Assembly (NCBI GenBank): GCA_007922225.1 | Contig: ML679970.1 | Location: forward strand, 20,076,290 to 20,140,289 | From: Emydura subglobosa | Taxonomy: Eukaryota; Chordata; Testudines; Chelidae | Length of the DNA stretch: 64,000 bases | Reading direction: 5' to 3' | Shown: positions 1 to 19,864 of the stretch, piece after piece | How positions within the stretch are numbered: position 1 is the first letter of the stretch | Layout of the letters: each line of letters starts with the position of its first letter | The notes under the pieces: generated by a model | What the model saw: only the letters and a program-made list of their open reading frames with translations | What the model was told of the DNA's origin: nothing | The model's database searches: none | Program-made: the position numbers and the translations under genes

Positions 1-653
1 TTTGCCCTTCAGAAGCCACGCCCTCCCTTATGGTACTCACCACACTTACAAGAGTCATACTGGGACTCAAACTCGTTACACCCCTTTCCCCCCGCCCTGA
101 TAATGGAAAAGCCCCTTTCTCTTCCTTCAATGACTTTACAGTCACAGCGGGGACACGAATATGCTCTCTCGCCCTCTGTCATCTCAGGAGGGAGAGACTC
201 TCTGAAATGCAAGACACGCCAGCTTGCAGGGATTTCACCCCTCAGGAATCAGCTACTTGTGCTTCGAGCGCCAAAGTAACCCTCATTCGCCCTGGAAACC
301 TATGTGCATCCCATTGTGCTAGGAAATTCTTTGTCTGCCAGTATGAAAACATGCTGGCAACTGGAGGGTTAATACTGACCAGCCAGACCAAAGCTACAGT
401 ATCCAAACCACCCAGAAAATGGACATCCCACTGAGCAGGTTTACTGGTTGTGAAGAGCAAGCAACCCCTCTACTCAATCCTCTGCCACATACCCAATGCC
501 CCAGTCACTGCCTGAGATGTATTTGCAGTAGAATTGGTTACACATGGAGGCCCAAGGAACCCTTGATTCCCATCCATGCACACCACTCCCAATACATGGT
601 TCTGTCCCAACACTGGCTGGCTACATCACAGGAAGCTTGGTATGCCCACTTAC
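1..653. other. TPRA1 intron, left window edge
   Basis: This lies inside TPRA1 downstream of the last visible exon. No further TPRA1 exon, RNA gene or clear repeat was recognised. A cysteine-rich antisense reading frame at 9-212 has no recognisable family and is treated as chance. Confidence 0.6.
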
Positions 654-9103
<8,450 letters not shown>

Positions 9104-9187
9104 CCTGCCTCTGCTCTGGATGTGGGACAGAGGATGAGAGTCACACACAATAGGTTCCAAGGCCAAGTATGACACGACATAGAACAG

Positions 9188-9700
9188 GGGTGGCCAAACT
9201 GCAGCTTGGGAGCTACATGTGGCTCTTTTACAGTTAAAGTGCGGCTTGCCGAGCCCTCTAGGCCCCCCCGTTTCCTCCCATCAGATTGGGGAGCTCAGGG
9301 CTTCTGCCCTGCTGTTGGGTGGTGGGGCTAGAGGCTTCTGCCCAGCGGGGAGAGGGCTGCAGGGAGCACGCCTGCCAGAACTTGGGGCTTCAGCCTCATG
9401 GTGGGATAGTGGGGCTAGGGCTTCTGCCCCATGGGAGGCACCTGCCAGGGCTCAGGGCTTCTGCCCCATAGAGTATGCCTGCCAGGGCTTCAGTCCTGCA
9501 AGAAGGGGGGTTTGGGGAGCTTCTGCCCCAGGGGCGGGCATGCCTGCCGAAGCCCTAAGTCCCGGCAGTCACGCTCTGCGGTGCAGAAGCCCGAAGCCAC
9601 ACAACTACCCCACCACAGGGCTGAAGCCTGGAGGCCCGGCAGGCATGCCCCAGCTCTAGAACTTCTGAAGATTGTCATATGGGGCTCTGAGGGTCAGCCA
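9188..9700. mobile_element. hAT-like end followed by GC-rich repeated core
   Basis: It starts CAGGGGTGGCCAAACTGC and continues with GGGAGCTACATGTGGCTC, a common sauropsid hAT-like terminus. No convincing matching right end or target duplication was found, so it is probably truncated or diverged. Right boundary approximate. Confidence 0.5.
9292..9560. repeat. Irregular GC-rich tandem repeat with CTTCTGCCC core
   Basis: CTTCTGCCC or CTTCAGCC-type cores recur at 9301, 9335, 9388, 9421, 9458, 9488 and 9520, mostly 30-37 bases apart with one 53-base step. The flanks also repeat GCCTGCCAGGGCT-like words. Confidence 0.7.
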
Positions 9701-9734
9701 TCAACAAACTAACCCCCTCACCGCTCCTAGGACA

Positions 9735-9895
9735 CGGGTTACCATCATTGTCCCCAATTTATAGATGTACAAACTGAAGCGCAGTTATTCAGTCACTTCT
9801 CCAAGGTCACATTGCAAGTCAGGGGGACAGACAAGTGCAGAACCCTGGAGTCCAGGGTCACTCTTCTGTCTACTGCATCACAAAATGCCCTAGCG
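9735..9895 (-). repeat. MIR-like SINE fragment, antisense
   Basis: ATTTATAGATGTACAAACTG, CAAGGTCACATTGCAAGTCA and GTCTACTGCATCACAA follow antisense MIR order. Confidence 0.6.
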
Positions 9896-10068
9896 TTCTG
9901 AAGGAAGAGGGGACTGGTTTCAGCAGGGGGATGGGCAGTTACTGTATGACCTGTCCTCCCCAAATGCATGCTCACACCCTCCCTGTGTACACGCCTGACC
10001 TAGCTCCACATCTCTCAGGTAGAAGAGGCTGCTCCTGCTGGGTTATTAGTTGTCATTCATAATGTTGC

Positions 10069-10166
10069 CGGGCCAAATTCTGCACTCTCATCTATGGAAT
10101 CACAAGTCATGGCCACTGACTTCAGTGGGGTTGCACTGGTGGAAATTAGGGTAGAAATTGGCCCTA
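10069..10166. mobile_element. Short MITE with GGGCCAAATTCT ends
   Basis: GGGCCAAATTCTGC at the left is inverted as AGAAATTGGCCC at the right, around ACTTCAGTGGGGTTGCACTG. No target duplication could be assigned. Confidence 0.6.
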
Positions 10167-10321
10167 TGATCGCCTCTCAGAACCCAACCTACCACAGGCC
10201 TGTGTTCCAGCACATGGGATTTACAGACAGACATGACAATTATATACAGATCAGTCCACCACCAGTGAAATGCAGCCTGGGAGGCAGTGTCATGCTATGC
10301 TTCATGGCACATAATGTGTCA

Positions 10322-10470
10322 TGGGGTTAAAGGAGACTGGGAAGCAGGAGACCCGGATTGCCTCACTAGCCTTGCCACGGACATGATGTGTGACCTCAGG
10401 CTAATCTCCTCTCTGTTCAGCCGTTTCCCCTGCCGTAAATGGGAACCCCATCCCTGCAATATGCTTTACA
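10322..10470 (+). repeat. MIR-like SINE fragment
   Basis: GGGAAGCAGGAGACCCGGAT, TGTGTGACCTCAGGCTAATC and CCGTAAATGGGAA follow the sense MIR order. Confidence 0.6.
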
Positions 10471-10600
10471 CTCCACAGACACAAGGTCCTGTTCTCTCTC
10501 GAACCCAGCACTCCCCAGCGCAGCCATTGCAGAGCACAGTGGGATTAAGAAAAGCTGTCTCCTGTCATCACAAAGTCACATGTCCCTGGGTACTGGTGGG

Positions 10601-10921
10601 GTACGTCCATACTGCAAAACACCACCACCACCACCACCTGCAGCAGTGAGTCTCAGAGGCTGGGTCAATTGACTCAGGTTTGTGGGGCTTGCACTATGGG
10701 CTAAAAATATCAGTGTAGACATTCCCGCTCAAGCTGGAGCCTAGGCTCGGAGACTTGGCAAGGGAGGAGAGTCTCAAGACCTGGGCTTCAGCCCAAACTA
10801 GGATTGTCTACACTGAGATTTTTAATCCTGTAGCATGAGCCTGAATCAGTTGGCCCAGGCTCAGTGACTCACCACCACAAGGTTGTTGTTGGTTTGGGGG
10901 TTTTTTGCAGTATAGATGTAC
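10601..10921. mobile_element. 321-bp foldback (palindromic) element
   Basis: The ends GTACGTCCATACTGCAAAA and TTTTGCAGTATAGATGTAC are inverted copies. The arms stay complementary inward, including AATATCAGTGTAGACA against TGTCTACACTGAGATT, with the axis near 10761. A TA may be the target site. It contains a CCACCACCACC run in the left arm. Confidence 0.8.
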
Positions 10922-11565
10922 AGATAAAGCTCTGGCAGCCAGTTTGCTGTAGCTAATGCAGGATTAATCTCAACAAAATTCCCCTTCGTTTGGCTTTAAA
11001 ACACAGCCAGCACTGTGAAAGTGGACAGCCAGGATGAGGAAGTTAAGTAAAGTAGGTTTTTTGCCACGTGCTGGCAGCAGGAGCCAGTACACGGACACGC
11101 TCATAAATGGGAGGAGGAGAGGCACAGCTCTGTGTCATCTGATGAACCTTTGGCATTCAGGTGTTGCCCTTCCAGGCAACTGCCCTATAAAGAGCTGTTC
11201 TTTCTTCTCGAGAGCTTGGATTCTTTCCAGGGTTTACAAGGGAAGGTGACAGACCCACTTTTCATCCCTATATTCTAACAGGAACTTGTTGAGTTGGGGT
11301 TTTCTTTAATGATCACTATATGCTGCACTGCCTTAGGTATATAACATTAAATAAACACACAGTTGGGAAGATTAACTTTGTGCTGAGGTGGCAATTTGTG
11401 TGCCAGAAATCCTAGCAGCAGAGGTTTCAACAAGTGACCTTCAGATTATGGAACGATTCTCTCCTCCCCAAGAAATGCATTTCACCCTTTCTACTTCCCA
11501 CAATTCCTAATCAGTGTGGACACATGACTGAAGCAGGCATTTTCTCCAATTACTTTGCTCTATCC

Positions 11566-11758
11566 CAGAGGTCGTCAATTATTTTTTTGTCCAGGTCCAA
11601 ATTTATTGGTCAAGGTATAGTCAAGGTCCACACTCCATAGAAAATAATAATAAAAAATTAACAATAATAATGATAAGTAAATAAAAAGATTTCGGGGTCT
11701 GTTCAAAAACATCTGGGTGGCCTGGATTTGGCCCGCAGTCTGCCTATTGACTACCTCG
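11566..11758. mobile_element. Short hAT-type MITE with perfect 8-bp TSD
   Basis: 193 bases starting CAGAGGTCGTCAA and ending TTGACTACCTCG, flanked by CTCTATCC at 11558-11565 and 11759-11766. Its interior is AT-rich (ATAATAATAAA). It sits in the inferred first intron of TPRA1. Confidence 0.88.
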
Positions 11759-14224
11759 CTCTATCCTTCTAGCCTGACACATGCCAAGGACCTCTTGATT
11801 CGAGGAAGGGCAGGAATTGGGGAAGAAAAGGTGGATATCGTAATTCTTACCAGCATAGCAGAGTTTCAGCCTAACTTTTTTTTAAATAGGGTGGAGAAGG
11901 GAGGAGAAACAGCACCATGAGTGCAGGGCGGGGCGAGAGTCATCATGAAAACAACTGTAAGTCACTACACCCCAGTGGCATCCAGTCTGGGACACAGCAT
12001 CTGACCTGCCTTCCCCAAGCAGAAAGAGCCTGGGTAGAAATCAATCAGTCTGGACTGGGAGTTAAATAGGAAAGAACAAACGTCTTTCTTGTAGAGGTCA
12101 TCAGAGACCCAAGATCCTCTCCTTAAAAGTCACTATCATGCAAAAACAACATAGTGGTGATAAGCAGAGCTGGGCTGGCCAGATCTAAGCGCTCCAGTCA
12201 CAAAGACTCGAGGACAAGTAAGTACTGAGCCTGCCTCTCAACCAGGCTCCTAGTTCTGGGCAAACGCTAGATGTTCTACTTTTCTTCCAAAGAATGCTCA
12301 ATATAAAAGCAAAGTAAGAAGACATCTAGCACTGAGAACCAAGCCACGCTAAGTGACACTATTTATAGTGATTAGGGGTTATAATAAGGGCTAGTGAACT
12401 GATCAAGTGTCCTTGTTCTGCTCTCATTGAAGCACCAGGCATTTTTGCCACTGATTTCAATGGGAGCAGGAACAGGCTCTAGGCAGTCTTAGCTCCTTTA
12501 TCCACCACAGGATTGCTCCTTAACAGGATATTCCCCAGAGCTTTGTCCAGTCTAGTCTGAAATACAATCAGCTGTATGCATTGTGAGAGATGTTTCATTA
12601 GGTCCTGTCCAGATAGCCACCACCACCATGCTCCACAGCTGTTAAACTCTGTTGAAGCTGAATTAGCTGGACCAGACTGTGTGGATGAAGAAAAATCATA
12701 TATTATACCAGGTTTAAAAAAAATGGTGCTATAGCTCAGGCCCCTCTTCTTTCTCCCACTGGCGGTGTTTCTTTGTCAGACAGCAAATCAATTCATGCTC
12801 TTTCCTCACCACGTTTTGGACAGAGCAGAAGTCATTCTGTCTTAAACTGCACCAACTTCTCTGCCCAAACTCTGGACTCACAAGGGACAATAGCAACAGG
12901 AACGTCTGCCTGGCTAGTTAGATACTTACCATTATTATTTCTCTCTTTTATCACCATAGTGCCTAGAAGCCCTAATCATAGAGTAGCACGGGGCATCCTT
13001 TTATTGCTGGTGTAACATACAAATGGTGACTATTTTCCCTCTCACTAAAATAAGGTAGATTTTTTTTTTATTTTTATTTTTAATTAGGACATTCTAACAA
13101 TTTCAGAGATAGATGAGGTTTGTGGCTGGAATTACTGGATAGCGTTCTGATCTCTCATGGCCCCTCTCCTCTAGAGCTGAATTACACAGCTAGCAGAGTT
13201 TTAGCCTGGCTTCCCAGACTGGTGAGGAAAGGATATCTTTCTCCCTTTCTGAGAACCATATTAGAAACCCCTGCTTATCCACTACACTGTGTGGTCCACA
13301 GCCTTCTCCACATACAAGCAGCCCTGGCCACAGAAAACTGCTAACAAACACCATGCTTAAATGCAACTATCATTGCAATGTCTTTAAAGGTGAAAACAAG
13401 GGTTTGGGCAGATGAGTTGGGGGAAGGGAGGTTTAAACACAGCTTTTCAAGAGTCACCGTATTAATGTTTGCTTCAAAATTCCTGCATCCTCATTTTATC
13501 CTTGGGAAAAGCTCACAAGACGGGGTTTCCACCCGGTGGCAGAAGTACATTTATTTAATTCCCTCCCCCTCCCAGTTTCAATTTCACATCAGAATTTGAA
13601 GCAAATATTTAAAAATAAGGAAAGAAAAGTAAACCACAATACTAAAAAAATAAATAGCGGAAGCAGCAGACTCAACAGTGACCCAAACCCATAATATAAT
13701 GAACCACAGTTTATGTGCAGAGTCTCTTCATAAATATCCCTTAGCTTAGGACACGGCTGCACGCACAGCAGACAGGAAGACAGCACAGCCTTCTCATGGA
13801 GGGGAGAGAGGAGTAGCAAAAGTACCCACAGCAAACAGAGTCAACATACCCTATGTAGGAGAGGAGGGAAGGAAGGATGACCACCTGCTTAAAGCAGCTA
13901 AAGGACTCTGGAGATCCTCAACCCTCACTCCAGCCCCTTTACATCACACAAAGGTACCAAAGTGGAATAAACGAGTCCTAGAAGCCCTGGTTCCAGCCAT
14001 AAGAAAATTGCCCCAGTGCATGCAGTGAGGCTGCCTCCCAAGTGCCAACTCACCAGCCCTCACGGTCCCACACAGCACTGCAGCCCGTGGAGCAGCCCCA
14101 GGAGACTAGGTAATTTAGGCCCCTATGGCTAAGAGCTGTCTGTGTTATCCTGGTGGCCTGGAGCATGACTTAAAGCTGTCTTAGCTGTTCCCCACCCTTC
14201 AGCTGCAAGTTCTGAACCATATCG

Positions 14225-14450
14225 CATGAGAAATTCTCACCACAGGTTCTATTCTCAGTCCTGTCACCCAAACACTGTGACAACTCAGACAAGATACTTC
14301 TTTGTGTTTCAGCTGCCCCATCTGTAAAATGGAGTATTCCTCAATTGCCTCTCAAATAGGGCTGTAAGGCTAAATTCATTAAACTCTGTAAGGTACTTCA
14401 GGATCTTCTGATGAGAGACACCTAGAGAAGTACAAAATATTACATGCACT
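14225..14450 (+). repeat. MIR-like SINE fragment
   Basis: GGTTCTATTCTCAGTCCTGT, CCATCTGTAAAATGGAGTAT and GTAAGGTACTTCAGGATC fit the sense core and 3' part of a MIR-like SINE. Confidence 0.6.
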
Positions 14451-14496
14451 AGGGATGAAAGGTCTTAGAGTTCTGCCATTTGAGCAGACTTTAGAA

Positions 14497-14609
14497 CAGT
14501 GGTTTTCATCCTGTGGGTCCACACACACTGTCTAAGATTTCCAAAGGGGTACAACCTCGATTTGAAATTTTTCAGGAGTCCGCAAATGAAAAAAGGTTGA
14601 AAACCACTG
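14497..14609. mobile_element. 113-bp hAT-type MITE
   Basis: It begins CAGTGGTTTTCATCCT and ends AGGTTGAAAACCACTG, close inverted repeats of the CAGTGGTTTTCAACCT type. The flanks CTTTAGAA and GTTCAGAA agree at 6 of 8 positions, consistent with an old target duplication. Confidence 0.82.
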
Positions 14610-15138
14610 GTTCAGAACACAATCTAGCTTTTGAAAGCCAGTGTTTACTGATGTGTTTGTGGGTTAACAATAGATGTAACATACTCTCACACTCACAAGT
14701 GTTACCACTGCCATCTGTTTTCAACAATTTTCTCTTTCCTAGGTTTACCAGTCTTTTTTTGGACACACATTTTTTGCTCCATATTAGTGATGAGTAATTT
14801 TCAGTTGATCACACATCGCAGAATATTTAGAATTTAGTTTCCATCCACGGTGATTACCTGGAGCTCAACTACATTGCAAACAGCATCATAGAGTGACAAT
14901 ATGAAGCACCATGATAAAAAGCTTCAATAAGAAAGACCGCTTGTGCAACCTTGGCAGATTTAAAGTCCAACAGATTAACTGTCTTCAAAGTCACCTAAAA
15001 CGGTATAAAAATCCAACAGAATTGTTTGAGAAATCTTAAGTTCAGCCCTGATCCTGCAATGAGCTCTGAGCGAACAGAATCCTGTGCCTTCATGGAGCCC
15101 CACTGTAGAATCAAGGCCTTACTATTAAATAAGACACT

Positions 15139-15330
15139 CGGGCCAACATTTTTAAATGTGTATGCCTCTTGTTAAACACCTAATTCCATGCTTCAGCATC
15201 TAAAGTAGCCTAACTTTCCGCGGCACTGAGCACCCTCCACTCCCAAAAAGAGTTTGAAAATCAGGCCACTTATGAGGTGTCTAAACAGACAACTAACTTG
15301 AGGCACCCAAGTTTGGAAAGTCTGGCCTAA
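15139..15330. mobile_element. Inverted-repeat MITE (GGCC...TTT ends)
   Basis: It begins GGGCCAACATTTTTAAATG and ends TTTGGAAAGTCTGGCCTA. Internal words (GCCTCTTGTTAAACACCTA) are partly complementary to GGCACC and TTAACTTG-type words near the other end. Diverged; boundaries approximate. Confidence 0.5.
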
Positions 15331-16230
15331 GATTTTAAGTAACATTTTGGCACAAGTGAAGGGGCCAGCTCTGAAGGCCAGTTAGAAATCATCATCAAAT
15401 CCTGTTTATAGCCATAACAATAGCTTTGTTTGGGAACATAAGGCTACATCCAAGATTTTCAAATAGGGATGCAATGATCATAAGGAATTCTTCCCAAGCT
15501 TCTTCCACTTCATACAGTCAAGCTGCACTCCTTGCTAGTCAAGGCTTTTAAAAGAATAGCATTTGTACATTCTTAGACAGATCCTCAATATGCAGGGTCA
15601 CATAAAAGCTCCAAGAGTGTATGGTTATAATCCATGCACTATGCAGTTAGCTGTTAGAGCTTCGCAACAGCTGGGCCAACCTGCCACTGCATTGCATCTG
15701 TCCAGATTTGCTAGACTTCCATTTTAATACACTCACTCCTCATGGAAGAGGTGTGCAGTTAATTTCAATGTTTCTCAAAAACAACACTAAAAGCTCCCAG
15801 TCAGCAGCACCCATGCAGGGCACAAACTGTGTTGCTAGAACGTACTGGTTTATGAAACCCAGAGTATGCACAAAAAACACAACTAGCAAAGAGAGAGAGC
15901 ATTTCTCACCTTCTTTAGAACTCCTGAGACCAGTAACAACCTTCCCAACATACACACATCCCCAGAATAAACAGATTAAACAAGGATTTCCCATTAAAGC
16001 CTGGCATACACACAAAAAACGTGTCTACGCCAGGAAAAAAAGGTGTGTTGTTAAACTGAAATATGTTACATTAAAATCATAATGTAGCCAGAGCAAGTTG
16101 TAGTTTTAACATGTATTAGCTGATCAGGATGAATCGTACTTCCCACTAACATGTTAAAACTAACTAAACACACCCCAAGTTACATCAGTATAACTAAAGA
16201 TCTGTTTTAAAGTGATTTAGTAACACATGA

Positions 16231-16373
16231 AAACCCATGTGTGGACACCCTTGTGTCAGTTTAAACCTGGATTACATCAGTTTAGTTTGTGTCAGAAAAG
16301 GTACAGGCACAAGTTAAACCTACCTGTCCAGTTTCAGTTTTAAACTGAAACAAGTATGTCCACACGGGGGTTT
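16231..16373. mobile_element. Inverted-repeat MITE near TPRA1 promoter
   Basis: The left part AAACCCATGTGTGGACACCC and right part GTCCACACGGGGGTTT are inverted, continuing into CTTGTGTCAGTTT against AAACTGAAACAAG. It shares the GTGTGGAC core with the element at 22212-22354, suggesting related families. Confidence 0.72.
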
Positions 16374-16494
16374 GCAACAATTATATCAGGCTTTTCAAAT
16401 GATTTTAAAAACTGATGGAACTTCTGAATGTAGCCAACCCCTCAGAGGCTCCTCACTCTCATATTAGCAGATCTCTCCGCACAGGAAGGCTGGC

Positions 16495-16795
16495 GCAGAG
16501 GGGATCACAGACATGCAATGCTGAAAGGGACCCTCAGAAGCGTCACGTCCAGCCCCCTGCACTGTGACAGGACCAAGCAGACCTACACCACCCCGACAGG
16601 TGTTTGCCCAACCCCTTCTTAGACACCTCCGGCGATAGGGACTCCACAGCCTCCCCGAGCAGCCTGCCCAGGAGCGTAACCCCCGCAGAGCTGGGACCTT
16701 TCTCTCACATCTAAGGCCAATCTCCCTTGCTGCAGATCAAGCCCCTTCGCTCTGGTCCCGCCTCCCGCGCACAGGGAGAACAGCTGTTCGCAGTC
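16495..16795 (-). mobile_element. CR1-type LINE 3' fragment, antisense
   Basis: AAAGGGACCCTCAGAAGCGT, CACGTCCAGCCCCCTGCAC and ACTCCACAGCCTCCCCGAGC follow the order of antisense CR1 3' sequence. It abuts the TPRA1 CpG island on its inner side. Confidence 0.72.
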
Positions 16796-17610
16796 CAGCT
16801 GCCGGGCAGCCCCTGGGCACAGCCCCCGGCCGCCAGATTCCCCGCCCCGCTGGGCTGAAGGCCCTTCACGGGAGGCGAGGTGCTGGTGGCCGGCCAGGGA
16901 GTGTCCGGGGCCGGGGCCGTCCAGAAACCGGAACCGAAACGACCCGCTGCGCGGCGAGTCCCACCTTCCCCCTATGTCCCGGCCGGGCCGGGCCGCGCCT
17001 GCACCCACGGGCACGGATCGGAAACCAGCCGCCTCCCAACAGGGCCCCCCGGGCACGGCCGCCCTGCAGCCCCCACAAGGCCTCAGTGCCAGGCCCGGGC
17101 CGGGCTCCCGCCGCCTGCCAGGGAAACCCTCCTCCCGGGCCGGGCGCCCCTTCTCCCGCTGCTCAGCCCCGCCGGCGGCCGCTCGCCGTTACCTGCTCGG
17201 CAGGAGCCGGCGCTGCTCACCCGCGGCAGCCTCGTCCGCCCATCGCCTGGCCCCACCACCGCTCCCACCGCCTGCGAGCCCAGGGAGCGTCGCTAAGGAG
17301 CCACATCACCGGGAAGCCGCAACCCTTCCCTTGGCTCGCTAGCCCCTTCCGCCGGGGCTGGCCGCACCCCCATTCCCTCCTGGTGGGGGTCTCCTTCGGC
17401 TGGTCGGGCCCACGCAAGCCGGAAAGGGGTCAAACGCCCTGCGGGGAAGGGAAGGAATGGACTATTCGGCTGGGCCTAAAATTGGAATTTACAGCGGGTC
17501 CCTGAGCCAGAGCGCTTCGACCAATCACGAGGTGCCCAGGTCAAGAGACTTGCCAAAAGGAGCAACAAAACGGCCAGAGGAACCAATGGAATTCCCGGGG
17601 AGGCGGGACT
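16620..17610 (-). promoter_or_regulatory. CpG island and TPRA1 promoter
   Basis: This is a dense CpG and GC-rich block. At its right edge are two CCAAT motifs (17521-17525 and 17583-17587) and a GC box, GGGGAGGCGGG, starting at 17597. Position and orientation fit the promoter of minus-strand TPRA1. Promoter use is inferred from composition and the neighbouring donor site. Confidence 0.65.
17193..17300 (-). other. TPRA1: Probable TPRA1 non-coding first exon (5' UTR)
   Basis: On the minus strand a good donor GAGCAG/gtaacg sits at 17193/17192 inside a CpG-rich block and would splice across a roughly 8-kb intron to the coding exon at 9103. The upstream end is not defined by sequence; 17300 is only a nominal limit and the true start could reach about 17500. 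Confidence 0.45.
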
Positions 17611-17637
17611 TGCACTGTAGAAACGTCAGGGTCTAAA

Positions 17638-17945
17638 AGGTGCAGGAACATAGACTCATGAACTCGAAAGTCAGAACAGAAGGGACCAGTATGATCATCT
17701 ATTCTGACCTCCTGCACAAGGCAGGCCAGAGAACCTCACCCACCCACTCCTGTGGTAGACCCCTGACCTATGACTGAGTTATTAAAGTCCTCAAATCATG
17801 GTTTAAAGACTTTAAGGTACAGAGAATCCACCAGCAAGTGAGCCCTGCCCCATGCTACAAAGGGAAGCGAAAACCCCCCAGAGCCTTTGCCAATCTGCCC
17901 TGGGGGAAAATTCCTTCCTGATCCCAACATATGTCCTCTCTTCAT
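17638..17945 (-). mobile_element. CR1-type LINE 3' fragment, antisense
   Basis: It reads AGAAGGGACCAGTATGATCA, then TCTATTCTGACCTCCTGCAC and AAATTCCTTCCTGATCCC, the reverse complement of the usual CR1 tail with the 'ggtcagaatagatgatca' phrase. It starts about 30 bases beyond the TPRA1 CpG block. Confidence 0.75.
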
Positions 17946-18554
17946 CTCCGCCCCTCCCCAAGGACTGGGGGGAGTAGTAAGGTGCTAGGGGTGGGTAAAG
18001 GAGGCAGAATCTGGCCCACAGTGAATAAGGAGGGTAAAGAGCAGACGGAGGAGCTGGGTAGAGAATGGAAGAAACGTCTGCGCGGGACAGGTACAAACAG
18101 AAAGATCTATGGTGCGAACTATGTGAGGATGGCACAAGAAAAGACGTAAAACACTCGAGATCACATGGAAAAGTCAGGGTAACGTAAGAGATCCCAACAC
18201 TGACCCAGTTTAATGTGAGAGCACCCGAGGCAATTTCAGAGTAAAGAAAAGCAGTTGGATTGCATGAGATGTTATGTGTACAGTGCTTTGACATCTCCAG
18301 GCGGAAGCTGACAGACGAATGCAAAGTGCTGAATAAATACTTTGTGTTGCAGTCTCAGTCATTAGGGAAAAGCTGTCCCTGAGGCAACTACCCTTTCCTC
18401 TTTCAACACTCACTTCTGCTGGGTTCACTACAAGTTAACCAGATTATTGTGATTAAACTGGGAAGCAGTTGAGCTCATATTTGCATATATAGAGAAAACA
18501 TATATACACATTGAATCTATTTTTGATTACATTCCTCTTCCCTCACCCCACCCA

Positions 18555-18680
18555 TTCATTGTCATTTGACTTCCTGGACTGTAAGCTTTTTGGGACAGGA
18601 TCCCTGTCAATGGGACCATCATATTGACTAGAGTCTCTGGGCACAGCCTCAATACAAATAATATAATAATAATGAAATAG
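18555..18680 (+). repeat. MIR-like SINE 3' part
   Basis: TGGACTGTAAGCTTTTTGGG, GGGCACAGCCTCAATACAAA and a TAATAATAATG tail match the 3' module seen at 19325 and 56585. Confidence 0.55.
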
Positions 18681-19324
18681 GCTCAAATAGTCCAAAGAGT
18701 TGCAGAATGTCTATCTACTGTCTTCAGGTCTTTGTATCTTGTTCTCTGGAAGCACGATTCAATTCTCATAGATTTAATTGAAAGCTATATTGAGCATGGG
18801 GTTGGCAGAGGCTCAGGATACAGTTGAGTCAGCAGCCCAGCCCTCTAGAAGTTCCCTAGTGATTTGAAGATTTCATCCCTCTCTTTGAATTCCTCCACTG
18901 GCTACCTCTTTTTTTTTGCCAAAAATACCTCTTGTATAGCAAACAAGATATTTGTCTTCACTTTCAAGACCTTTGACAACCAATCCCCATCCCCTCCCAC
19001 CTAACGCTGTCATTCACTATCAAGATGTCACCAGCCTCCATTGTCCACTTGTTAAATTTTCAAACAAGCACTGTTATGCTTTCCTCATGCTGCCCCTTAC
19101 ACTTGGGAGGAGCTCCCCATAAACATCTGCGAAACTAACATTATCCTCCTTCAAATTGCTCCTTAAAACTCTCCTCTTCCATGAAGCCTACAAAAAACTT
19201 GACAATAGTCAGACTACTGCTGTGTTGAGGCCACTGCCTATCATGCTGACCAATAGTAACTGTCCTATTATTTCCTCATACACATACACACACCATCTAT
19301 CTGCCTGTATCCACCTATCATCTC

Positions 19325-19440
19325 TTCTTATACTTAGATTGGAAACTCTTTGGGCCAAGGACCACCTTTTTGTTCTCCATTTGTACAGCCCCAACACAAA
19401 TGAGTCCTGGTCTAATACAAATAATAAATAATAATGATTG
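19325..19440 (+). repeat. MIR-like SINE 3' part
   Basis: TTGGAAACTCTTTGGGCCAA, TTTGTACAGCCCCAACACAA and AATACAAATAATAAATAAT form the same 3' module. Confidence 0.6.
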
Positions 19441-19864
19441 TTATCATGCATCTCCCTGTAACATGGACAGAACAAAGCAGCTTCTTTCCACTTGCTTCAA
19501 CACCAACAAAGATATTTCACCGCATCGGTGCATCGCTTCAATTGGTTTCTCCTGAAGATACTTGCTGTATCACTCTGTATAAGATCCTAAAGAACAGACA
19601 TTTATTTCCCTTGAGTCAGTGGAGACAGCATTATAGACAACTTTAATAGGATAAGAATCTCCACAGGTCCTCTGGTCTAAGTCTTAATAAATACTTTTCT
19701 GTCTGGAATCAATAAGTATTGAGCTCTTCACACCTCTGCACCTAGGTTTGAGGCTAACATAAGTGCACACTCAAAAAGATGATACTGTGCTACCTCTTTA
19801 TCTTTCTAATGTTGTCATCTCCATTTTCCTTTTGTTTCCTGGATTTTCTAATAGGAACATGGGC

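Noticed and set aside
9..212. Cysteine-rich minus-strand frame resembling a zinc-binding peptide
   Set aside because: It lies in TPRA1 intron, has no splice sites in phase with TPRA1 and no recognised family; the cysteine spacing fits no known finger.
9219..9659. 146-codon frame rich in Gly, Ala and Pro
   Set aside because: It is the translation of the CTTCTGCCC tandem repeat, not a gene.
16619..17505. Several long overlapping frames on both strands
   Set aside because: They fall in the TPRA1 CpG island, where stop codons are rare. No family similarity or conserved motif.
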